A stretch of DNA of 64,000 nt, from IMG/VR virus record IMGVR_UViG_3300020471_000006, positions 62,001 to 126,000 of that record; one strand, 5' to 3'. Under the pieces are notes generated by a model. The model was not told the DNA's origin. It searched no databases and saw only the letters and a list, made by a program, of their open reading frames with translations. The translations under genes were made by a program, and so were the position numbers. How positions within the stretch are numbered: the stretch's first letter is position 1; each line of letters starts with the position of its first letter. This DNA comes from a virus. Of the stretch, positions 31,608 through 36,681 are shown one piece after another.

Positions 31608-31632
31608 GGGGTGGCAACACCCCGATTTTTTT
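31608..31632 (+). terminator. rho-independent terminator
   Basis: GGGGTG (31608-31613), GCAA tetraloop, CACCCC (31618-31623), then GA and eight T. Confidence 0.85.
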
Positions 31633-31653
31633 TAACCTTACCCCTCTAATACT

Positions 31654-31809
31654 ATGGCACGTTACATTGCGTCTTATTGCAATGAAGAGTACATGACGTT
31701 GTTTTTGTTTCTTTTTGCAAAGAAAGCGTGGGATCATGTTGATTCATGTTATAATATAGAACACCCTACGGAGACTGATCATGGACTGGGAAGAGTATTT
31801 AAAAAATGA
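31654..31809 (+). CDS. possible small protein (51 aa)
   Basis: An open frame with a hydrophobic centre (MTLFLFLFAKKAW). It lacks an obvious ribosome site and overlaps both the next promoter (31750) and the start of the next gene, so it may not be expressed. Kept at low confidence because nothing else explains the interval. Confidence 0.4.
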   Translation: MARYIASYCNEEYMTLFLFLFAKKAWDHVDSCYNIEHPTETDHGLGRVFKK

Positions 31810-31906
31810 ACTTGCTTACTATGATGAGCACCCCGAAGAGGATGCCCCTATTATAGAGGCACATACAAATGATTGTGCAATGATTGAGATTTCTTACATG
31901 GATTGA
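31781..31906 (+). CDS. small acidic protein (41 aa)
   Basis: The product is strongly acidic (DWEEYLKNELAYYDEHPEEDAP). A GGAG site precedes the ATG and TATAAT is at 31750-31755, so expression is credible despite the size. Its stop is directly followed by the next inverted repeat. Small acidic phage proteins often bind host enzymes, but nothing here shows a target. Confidence 0.55.
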   Translation: MDWEEYLKNELAYYDEHPEEDAPIIEAHTNDCAMIEISYMD

Positions 31907-31962
31907 ACCAGTTCACAAAGTGGCACAACTCATGTAGATAAGACAAACCCATTTGCTATAAT
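31907..31962 (+). promoter_or_regulatory. 7-4-7 inverted repeat plus TATAAT promoter
   Basis: The arms ACCAGTT and AAGTGGC flank CACA (31907-31924) and TATAAT is at 31957-31962, centre to -10 of 41.5 bp. It drives a short leader with only tiny frames. Confidence 0.5.
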
Positions 31963-32035
31963 TAACTTGTTGAGGCAAACGCTAGGCAAGGGTGAGCAAC
32001 AATTCAGAAGGATCTTAAATGACCGTGTATTGAAC

Positions 32036-32098
32036 ATGGTGATCGTACTGTTTTCCTTTGCTCTTTATGTTTGGAGACCTCTAGTACTCACAGTTTGA
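32036..32098 (+). CDS. possible 20-residue membrane micropeptide
   Basis: A 20-codon frame whose whole product is hydrophobic (MVIVLFSFALYVWRPLVLTV). Just before it, AGAAGGA precedes a four-codon frame at 32019-32033, which could couple translation. Its stop lies inside the following palindrome, as seen for neighbouring genes. Too short to be sure. Confidence 0.3.
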   Translation: MVIVLFSFALYVWRPLVLTV

Positions 32099-32122
32099 AA
32101 CTGTCAACTCAAATTTGAGTTG
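32090..32122 (+). repeat. two adjacent palindromes
   Basis: ACAGTTT-G-AAACTGT (32090-32104) is followed directly by the perfect loopless palindrome CAACTCAAATTTGAGTTG (32105-32122). The loopless form suits a dimeric DNA-binding protein better than an RNA hairpin. No TATAAT lies at the usual distance downstream. Confidence 0.55.
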
Positions 32123-32174
32123 CTTGAGTTTTGAAGTTGTAAGTCCTCAACACTCAAACCATTTCATTTATTAC

Positions 32175-32342
32175 ATGTCTGAAACCGTTCGAACTCTCAC
32201 AATCACCGAAGCAGAAGAGACTGCATTGGTTGAGATCATTCGCTACTTCAACGATATGGGTTTACCTGATAACGTTGATAGCACAGATTACGACACACTA
32301 ACTGAGAAGGTGTGCGAACCAGCATTTTGGGAGTACAACTAA
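32175..32342 (+). CDS. hypothetical acidic protein (55 aa)
   Basis: A helical acidic product (TITEAEETALVEIIRYFNDM). The ATG at 32175 is chosen over TTG 32115, which lies inside the palindromes. It starts a chain of eight small genes that overlap by 1-20 bases. The TAATG overlap couples it to the next gene. Confidence 0.6.
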   Translation: MSETVRTLTITEAEETALVEIIRYFNDMGLPDNVDSTDYDTLTEKVCEPAFWEYN

Positions 32343-32563
32343 TGGTACAATCTGAATTCTTTGGCAGAACTTTTTGGTTGGGTAAAGATAACCAACTTAA
32401 GAGTGCTGCCACTTTTATTGAAGGTGGAGCAGACTATGACAATTTTGATTATGTCTGCGATTGGACTGACTGGGAGGGTGTCAACTACTATGAGTTATTT
32501 GATGTCATCTCTGAACTAATCACACAAAAGGAGGCACGACTAGATGCGAACCTACCACATTGA
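32342..32563 (+). CDS. hypothetical acidic protein (73 aa)
   Basis: An aromatic and acidic product (DYDNFDYVCDWTDWEGVNYYELFD). Starts in TAATG; a GTG at 32312 is a less likely start. Overlaps the next gene by 20 bases. Function unknown. Confidence 0.6.
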   Translation: MVQSEFFGRTFWLGKDNQLKSAATFIEGGADYDNFDYVCDWTDWEGVNYYELFDVISELITQKEARLDANLPH

Positions 32564-32714
32564 GTGCATGGAAACAAATTGTTTCATTGTTGAGGTTGAA
32601 GCAGAGAGCGAAGACCACGCAAGGGAACTAGCACACAATGACATCAACTCACATGAGGTCATCCAAGAATGGGTGACCGACTGGGAAATTAATTTAATCA
32701 CGGAGGCATCATGA
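32544..32714 (+). CDS. small acidic protein, paralogue of 32887-33054 (56 aa)
   Basis: A beta strand pattern (TYHIECMETNCFIVEVEAE), then a helix (HARELAHNDINSHEV). The segment VEAE..E.A..LA..NINS is shared with the protein at 32887-33054, so the two are paralogues separated by one unrelated gene. AAGGAGG precedes the ATG. Function unknown. Confidence 0.6.
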   Translation: MRTYHIECMETNCFIVEVEAESEDHARELAHNDINSHEVIQEWVTDWEINLITEAS

Positions 32715-32890
32715 GTTTTTTTAATCACGTTCAATTGCATAAGTACGACATCACCGACAAGGGGATCTCTCAAGCATGTTATGATGAACTTGTCGCAAGT
32801 GGCAACAATTCAACAGAAGATCAGTTGAGAGTCCTTGCTGATGATATGCGTGAACAGTTCAAAGATTACATGAGACCTTTATTCTCATGA
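32711..32890 (+). CDS. hypothetical protein (59 aa)
   Basis: Not recognised. A mixed helical product (KYDITDKGISQACYDELVA). It lies between the two paralogous genes, with ATGA overlaps on both sides, and GGAGG precedes the ATG. Confidence 0.6.
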   Translation: MSFFNHVQLHKYDITDKGISQACYDELVASGNNSTEDQLRVLADDMREQFKDYMRPLFS

Positions 32891-33054
32891 ATCAATTTAG
32901 AGTCGAGTGTTCAGAGGTAAACTACTTCACGGTTTTAGTTGAAGCAGAGACCAAAGAACAGGCAAGCACACTTGCTAAAGCAAATATCAATTCATTTGAT
33001 ATTGAGGATGACTACACCTCAGAAATTGCAATTGAGAACATAGAGGAATTATGA
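32887..33054 (+). CDS. small acidic protein, paralogue of 32544-32714 (55 aa)
   Basis: FRVECSEVNYFTVLVEAETKE, then a helix ending NINSFDI, parallels the upstream paralogue. The fold would be a strand-strand-helix unit of about 55 residues. Coupled to its neighbours by ATGA overlaps. Function unknown. Confidence 0.6.
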   Translation: MNQFRVECSEVNYFTVLVEAETKEQASTLAKANINSFDIEDDYTSEIAIENIEEL

Positions 33055-33203
33055 AAGTTGATGTGTATTCAATGCTAGATGGTCACACGGTTGACCGCAT
33101 AGCAGAAGACATTGCCGAAGCATTGGCAAAAAATGGTTATGATGTCTCAGCGATTAGTTGGGACATTGATTGCAACGTACTCTCACCTAACGAGGATCTA
33201 TGA
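33051..33203 (+). CDS. hypothetical protein (50 aa)
   Basis: Not recognised. An acidic helix (VDRIAEDIAEALAKNGYDV) followed by a strand (SAISWDIDCNVL). ATGA overlaps on both sides; a GAGGAAT-type ribosome site precedes the ATG. Confidence 0.6.
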   Translation: MKVDVYSMLDGHTVDRIAEDIAEALAKNGYDVSAISWDIDCNVLSPNEDL

Positions 33204-33445
33204 AATTAACAACCGATCAACTAGACGGCATCATTGACCAATTTTCTGAAATCATTGTTGATGGCATGGACACAAAGACCCTTTGCCAATATGTGTATGA
33301 TGACCTAGTGGATTACTACAGCAAACTTTCACAAGATGAACTCCAGGAATTCATTATACAGCATGATGAGGATCTCTGGGATGAGTTAGTGGACAATGAA
33401 ACAAGTGTCCCACCAGTGGTTGAAAAATCATTTGGTCTGCTATAA
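33200..33445 (+). CDS. hypothetical acidic helical protein (81 aa)
   Basis: Strongly acidic and helical (QYVYDDLVDYYSKLSQDELQEF), of a kind common in T4-like cyanophages with no known role. The 3' part of the gene contains the next inverted repeat and -10 box, so the regulatory site is embedded in coding DNA. Confidence 0.65.
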   Translation: MKLTTDQLDGIIDQFSEIIVDGMDTKTLCQYVYDDLVDYYSKLSQDELQEFIIQHDEDLWDELVDNETSVPPVVEKSFGLL

Positions 33446-33457
33446 TAAGAATGTACA
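33392..33457 (+). promoter_or_regulatory. 7-4-7 repeat plus TATAAT promoter and GTACA box inside a gene
   Basis: GACAATG-AAAC-AAGTGTC spans 33392-33409, TATAAT is at 33441-33446 and GTACA at 33453-33457. Centre to -10 is 40.5 bp. The outer GACA/TGTC bases are kept although the DNA also codes for protein. Confidence 0.5.
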
Positions 33458-33473
33458 CACAAAGGGAGACCAT

Positions 33474-33779
33474 TTGAAAAGACTTGAACTAATCATGGGT
33501 CGTGACATTCCTAACAATGGCACAGTTACTGATTACATGATGGATGAGTTTATTCGCCGTGAGATCATGCCACATTTTGAGTATGGCACTTTCATAGATG
33601 GCGAAGGTCTCTGGAAAGGTGAACTAGAGCAAACCAAGATTTTTTATCTTGAGTGTGCTGATTCTGAAGTGGATGAGCATATGCTATCTTTGAACTGTAT
33701 CGCAGCAGCGTACAAAAAACAGTTCAGACAAGACAGCGTTCTTATCTCACAAGTGCAAACCAACGCAATTTTTAACTAA
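33474..33779 (+). CDS. hypothetical protein with TTG start (101 aa)
   Basis: AGGGAG at 33463-33468 sits 5 bases before TTG 33474, and the TATAAT box is at 33441. The first in-frame ATG (33495) has no ribosome site, so TTG is preferred. An earlier in-frame start at 33396 would lie upstream of the promoter. The product is acidic alpha/beta with no recognised motif. TAATG couples it to the next gene. Confidence 0.6.
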   Translation: MKRLELIMGRDIPNNGTVTDYMMDEFIRREIMPHFEYGTFIDGEGLWKGELEQTKIFYLECADSEVDEHMLSLNCIAAAYKKQFRQDSVLISQVQTNAIFN

Positions 33780-33910
33780 TGAGCATCCGCTACTGGACAC
33801 CCAACGACCAACGCAACGCAAGAACAATTTCATTTTCTAGCAAAGAGAAAGCGTTGGACATGTTAGCATTTTATCAAGGTGCTGGCATACGTTGTGAATT
33901 GTGTTACTAA
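33779..33910 (+). CDS. hypothetical small protein (43 aa)
   Basis: A compact basic/polar product (RYWTPNDQRNARTISFSSKE) ending CELCY. It starts in a TAATG overlap with the gene before. Function unknown. Confidence 0.55.
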   Translation: MSIRYWTPNDQRNARTISFSSKEKALDMLAFYQGAGIRCELCY

Positions 33911-33947
33911 GTGTAACAGGGTGATGGGCAACCGTCACCCCATCCTC

Positions 33948-33953
33948 TATAAT
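33948..33953 (+). promoter_or_regulatory. TATAAT promoter
   Basis: TATAAT 12 bases before the next ATG. A TTAC...GTAA inverted repeat lies at 33904-33916, close to the position expected for the 7-4-7 element, but its sequence does not fit the arms well. Confidence 0.45.
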
Positions 33954-33959
33954 AAGAGC

Positions 33960-34223
33960 ATGAACAAAAACATTTTCCTCACAAACGAATCTGCTCGCCG
34001 TGACCCAGTTGTTCAGGCAGCAATGAAATCAATCCTCGCTCGCATGACTGAAGAGCATGACAGAGCATCCGCAGGAATCGCACCTCACACAGTTGAGGTT
34101 TCACCAGTCAACTTTTTACAGGATGTATTGGATGACTTAGGCGACCCTCAACTCAGAGACCGTGAGCGTGAGGAGTATTTTAGGAACGGTTGGGGCGACA
34201 GTCGCAACGGTTGCTACTACTAA
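33960..34223 (+). CDS. hypothetical protein (87 aa)
   Basis: A helical product with an N-terminal half like MKSILARMTEEHDRASA and an acidic/basic C-terminal helix (LRDREREEYFRNGWGD). ATG 33960 is only 6 bases after the -10 box, so the transcript would be nearly leaderless. In-frame starts from 33879 lie inside the previous gene and upstream of the promoter. A strong terminator follows, ending the small-gene region. Confidence 0.6.
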   Translation: MNKNIFLTNESARRDPVVQAAMKSILARMTEEHDRASAGIAPHTVEVSPVNFLQDVLDDLGDPQLRDREREEYFRNGWGDSRNGCYY

Positions 34224-34234
34224 CAGTCTAGCAC

Positions 34235-34261
34235 ACCCTGTCCCTGAGACAGGGTTTTTTT
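34235..34261 (+). terminator. rho-independent terminator
   Basis: ACCCTGT (34235-34241), seven-base loop, ACAGGGT (34249-34255), then seven T. It separates the small-gene region from the virion-region genes. Confidence 0.85.
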
Positions 34262-34421
34262 GTGATCCCCCGACCGATGGGGTCGCCGAGCGAAAAACGT
34301 GGAACCTTTGTAACCTACAAACGTTTCCCAGAGCGTGATAAATATAATTACGAAATTCATATTTCAAAACCTTGATTTTGAAAAAAATTTTCCAGCAAAA
34401 AATTCGCCGAAAAAGTTTATC

Positions 34422-34607
34422 ATGGCATATAGAGAGTTAAGTAAAGCAGAAAAGGTTGCGAGGTGGTTTAACCAACGAAGAATCGGAACTGCTATGCTGC
34501 ATAAGAAAAGTATCCGATGGTTCCAAAAGAAAACTGGGTTATCGAATTACCAAATACAGTGGTTAAGTTTCGCTGAGGGTGTTATACTAGCAATAATCAT
34601 ACTTTAA
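34422..34607 (+). CDS. small basic protein with C-terminal hydrophobic end (61 aa)
   Basis: A basic helical product (KAEKVARWFNQRRIG) with a hydrophobic C-terminus (AEGVILAIIIL) that could insert in a membrane. ATG 34422 is preferred over GTG 34335. GATAAATA near 34338 may be a late box. Function unknown. Confidence 0.6.
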   Translation: MAYRELSKAEKVARWFNQRRIGTAMLHKKSIRWFQKKTGLSNYQIQWLSFAEGVILAIIIL

Positions 34608-34610
34608 AAA

Positions 34611-34844
34611 ATGGCAGAAGTTACTACAAGTGAGATTCTAATGCAGATGATGCAACTGCAAAATAGAGTCAATGATGTCGAAAGACAACTAGATCGCCGT
34701 TTGACACTTTTAGAGAAACGATTCGAACAATTCGAATTAGACTCAAGGTTCAAACAGGATCCTATAAATGACCCCCTTGCAGACTTGCCAGGTATGTCAG
34801 GTGGTAAACCAGTGTCAAGTTTCGGCAAAGGAATGGGATTATGA
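34611..34844 (+). CDS. coiled-coil protein (77 aa)
   Basis: Heptad-like pattern from residue 8 to 45 (LMQMMQLQNRVNDVERQLDR), then a flexible G/P-rich end. It sits in the virion-gene block and overlaps the next gene in ATGA. A small virion or assembly protein is plausible but unproven. Confidence 0.65.
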   Translation: MAEVTTSEILMQMMQLQNRVNDVERQLDRRLTLLEKRFEQFELDSRFKQDPINDPLADLPGMSGGKPVSSFGKGMGL

Positions 34845-35113
34845 CCAAAGAACAATTAAACTACTATGAAAAGGCGTTAGCAGATTTCGACCACTTTTGT
34901 GATGAATTTGAAAACGCAGCAAACCGAAGATTTCAGGGGATAGATGATGACAGCAGACAACCACTCACTAACGAACAGATACAACGAGCAACTCCAGACG
35001 CTGTACAAGAGATTGAACAGCTTGGAGGAGAGGGTGAAGAATTTAGAACACCCTCAATTGATGTACAAGCCACCGCACTCGGAGGAATACTTGACGTTAG
35101 CGAAGACTCTTGA
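34841..35113 (+). CDS. hypothetical acidic protein (90 aa)
   Basis: Not recognised. An acidic helical start (KEQLNYYEKALADFDHFCDE) and a Q/E-rich second half. It is coupled to the gene before by ATGA and overlaps the following frame by 170 bases in another phase. In the shared stretch one of the two frames may be the main one. Confidence 0.55.
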   Translation: MTKEQLNYYEKALADFDHFCDEFENAANRRFQGIDDDSRQPLTNEQIQRATPDAVQEIEQLGGEGEEFRTPSIDVQATALGGILDVSEDS

Positions 35114-35162
35114 TGACATATATGAGAAGATTGATATTTTAGGACGCTATACAGGTGGATGA
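34944..35162 (+). CDS. coiled-coil protein in overlapping frame (72 aa)
   Basis: AGGGGAT before the ATG is a good ribosome site. The product has a heptad stretch (LQTLYKRLNSLEERVKNLE) and a defined end (LAKTLDDIYEKIDILGRYTGG). Both this and the overlapping frame look protein-like, so a true long overlap is possible. The last 49 bases extend beyond the other gene. Confidence 0.55.
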   Translation: MMTADNHSLTNRYNEQLQTLYKRLNSLEERVKNLEHPQLMYKPPHSEEYLTLAKTLDDIYEKIDILGRYTGG

Positions 35163-35292
35163 AGAAACTTATAAAGAGATCATGTTAATTCATGACATTA
35201 TATCGATAAACACTCTACATCTTTCTATGGGTAAGTTTATCGATAGTGTACAGATAGCATTGGAGAATAAAGATGCCAGCAGCAGCGACTAA
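35155..35292 (+). CDS. possible small protein with GTG start (45 aa)
   Basis: Frame GTG-GAT-GAA... giving a helical product (YKEIMLIHDIISINTLHLSM) that ends 20 bases into the PAAR gene. It fills an otherwise gene-free gap and keeps the overlapping style, but lacks other support. Confidence 0.4.
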   Translation: MDEETYKEIMLIHDIISINTLHLSMGKFIDSVQIALENKDASSSD

Positions 35293-35578
35293 AGGAAGTG
35301 AAGTAACTACTGGACATGGGTGTGATGCAACCACCACTATCGATGGTGGTGAGTCTTCTGTGCAGATTGGTGGTCAGGACGCTGCTGTCGTAGGTTCGAA
35401 CCTGACTACACATAATGCACCAGCAGGTGATAAGTGTTTGCCACATGCTACGAAAGTAACAGAAGGATCCTCAAGTGTCGAGGTGAATGGGAAAGCACTA
35501 GCAAGAGTTGGTGATGGTATATCATGCAGTGATGGTGGCGAGATCAGTTCAGGTAATACCAGTGTTATTGCAGGATAG
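35273..35578 (+). CDS. gp5.4: PAAR-motif spike-tip protein (101 aa)
   Basis: Glycine-, histidine- and cysteine-containing repeat layout of the PAAR family: GSEVTTGHGCDATT, then VGGQ-like turns, then LPHATKVTEGSSSVEVNGK, then GDGISCSDGG. PAAR proteins form a zinc-pinned cone on the central spike (T4 gp5.4) and sharpen it for membrane puncture. The length is normal. It stands upstream of gp25 and gp6, the expected setting. AAAGATG gives a weak ribosome site. Confidence 0.85.
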   Translation: MPAAATKGSEVTTGHGCDATTTIDGGESSVQIGGQDAAVVGSNLTTHNAPAGDKCLPHATKVTEGSSSVEVNGKALARVGDGISCSDGGEISSGNTSVIAG

Positions 35579-35590
35579 AGAATCTTGTGA

Positions 35591-35596
35591 TATAAT
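35591..35596 (+). promoter_or_regulatory. possible TATAAT promoter
   Basis: TATAAT 21 bases before the ATG at 35618. No -35 box and no clear 7-4-7 repeat at the usual distance. Confidence 0.35.
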
Positions 35597-35617
35597 GGTG
35601 ATAGTTTATTTCAGTTT

Positions 35618-35767
35618 ATGGCAATCCGTAAATCAATTAGTGGGAACCTCGTTACGATTGAGGCAAAACCTAAAAAGACTCGTCAAGGGTCTGGTCAGCA
35701 TACTAAGTATTCTGCTTCTAGTAGAAACAGGGCTAAGAAACGTTATAGAGGACAGGGTAGAATATAA
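35618..35767 (+). CDS. small basic conserved protein (49 aa)
   Basis: A highly basic product (AIRKSISGNLVTIEAKPKKT, then RNRAKKRYRGQGRI). I recognise the type from T4-like cyanophages, function unknown. Charge suggests nucleic acid binding or a packaged peptide. The stop overlaps the next start in TAATG. Confidence 0.65.
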   Translation: MAIRKSISGNLVTIEAKPKKTRQGSGQHTKYSASSRNRAKKRYRGQGRI

Positions 35768-35916
35768 TGAGTGAAGAATTTACTCGCATTGCTAATTCGC
35801 TTGAACGAATTGCGACTGCATTAGAGCATCTACATATCGAGAAAATCGATCATGCACATATAGATGACATTGGTGAGATACATGGAGATGTAATAACTCA
35901 TCCAAAACAGTTCTGA
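35767..35916 (+). CDS. hypothetical small protein (49 aa)
   Basis: A helical acidic start (SEEFTRIANSLERIATALEHL), then a histidine-rich stretch (HIEKIDHAHIDDIGEIHGD). Coupled to the previous gene. Function unknown. Confidence 0.6.
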   Translation: MSEEFTRIANSLERIATALEHLHIEKIDHAHIDDIGEIHGDVITHPKQF

Positions 35917-35961
35917 CCCGAACGCCGACCCCCCTATCGCCGAATCTCCGAGTGAGACATT

Positions 35962-36258
35962 ATGACATATAAAGCATTACCGAAATTCCTACATGTAAAA
36001 GATAGTCCTATAGCAGGTCAAGGTCTTTTTGCATTGGAAGATATTCCAGATGATGTTTATCTGGGTATATCCCACGTAGTAGTGGATGATACGATTATGA
36101 GGACACCTTTGGGTGGATTTGTAAATCATTCATATGAACCTAATTGTGCTAAAGACTTCGAGACTGAGGAGTGGGGGCAAATATATCATATGAGGACTAT
36201 TAGAGCTATTAAGAAGGGAGAAGAGTTATTTTTGAATTATACGTTTTATAGCGTCTAA
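35962..36258 (+). CDS. SET-domain protein, putative lysine methyltransferase (98 aa)
   Basis: SET signatures are present in order: GQGLFA (residues 19-24), GGFVNHSYEPNC (N55-H56-S57, P60-N61-C62) and KKGEELFLNYT (84-94). In SET enzymes NHS binds S-adenosylmethionine and the ELxxNY tyrosine is catalytic. At 98 residues it is near the minimum for the fold, as in the small chlorovirus vSET. The target could be a virion or host protein; no histone exists in the host. It lies just before gp25, and a late box overlaps its stop. Confidence 0.8.
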   Translation: MTYKALPKFLHVKDSPIAGQGLFALEDIPDDVYLGISHVVVDDTIMRTPLGGFVNHSYEPNCAKDFETEEWGQIYHMRTIRAIKKGEELFLNYTFYSV

Positions 36259-36261
36259 ATA
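36255..36261 (+). promoter_or_regulatory. T4-type late promoter box CTAAATA
   Basis: The TAA in the box is the stop codon of the SET-domain gene. The gp25 GTG start is 24 bases downstream. Confidence 0.6.
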
Positions 36262-36285
36262 AGTAGGAATATTCTTTCTACTTGT

Positions 36286-36681
36286 GTGGCGAAGTTAACG
36301 CAGTCCTTCAAGGATATATCTTTAGCTTTTAAAAAGCACCCTGTAACTGACGATGTAGTAGTTACAAAGGATAGTGCTGCGATTAAGCAGTCTATAACGA
36401 CATTATTATTAACCGACAGAGGCGAAAGACTGTTTCAACCCGATTTGGGTAGCAGTCTTCGCCGTTTTTTGTTTGAACCGCTAGATTATGCTACAGCAGG
36501 ACTGATAACAACATCAATTAGGCAATGTCTTGGTAGATTTGAACCAAGAATTAGGGTCAGTGCTTGTAGAGCAATACCTAATGATGTCGAAAATGGATTT
36601 GATGTTGAATTAACTTATAAAATTATTGGAACTACAATTCCACCAGTCACAGTAGACTTCTTTCTAGCTAGAACGAGATAA
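36286..36681 (+). CDS. gp25: gp25-like baseplate wedge subunit (131 aa)
   Basis: Length equals T4 gp25 (132 aa). LLLTDRGERLFQPDLGSSLRRFLFEP is the conserved gp25 core, with the EPR-like segment FEPRIRV later. gp25 starts sheath polymerisation with gp6 in the wedge. The start is GTG 36286 (GTG-GCG-AAG), and a late box lies 24 bases upstream. The stop overlaps the gp6 start in TAATG. Confidence 0.92.
   Translation: MAKLTQSFKDISLAFKKHPVTDDVVVTKDSAAIKQSITTLLLTDRGERLFQPDLGSSLRRFLFEPLDYATAGLITTSIRQCLGRFEPRIRVSACRAIPNDVENGFDVELTYKIIGTTIPPVTVDFFLARTR

Noticed and set aside
31496-31696. 66-codon + frame overlapping the gene at 31276-31596
   Set aside because: It runs through the terminator at 31608-31632 and has no start signal.
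23787-31924. LexA (SOS) boxes
   Set aside because: The E. coli box is CTGT-N8-ACAG, the opposite order of the arms seen here, and the repeats do not match the cyanobacterial AGTAC-type box.
35390-35410. tRNA T-loop-like GGTTCGAACC
   Set aside because: It lies in frame inside the PAAR gene, and no acceptor or anticodon stem can be built around it. I saw no tRNA gene anywhere in the window.
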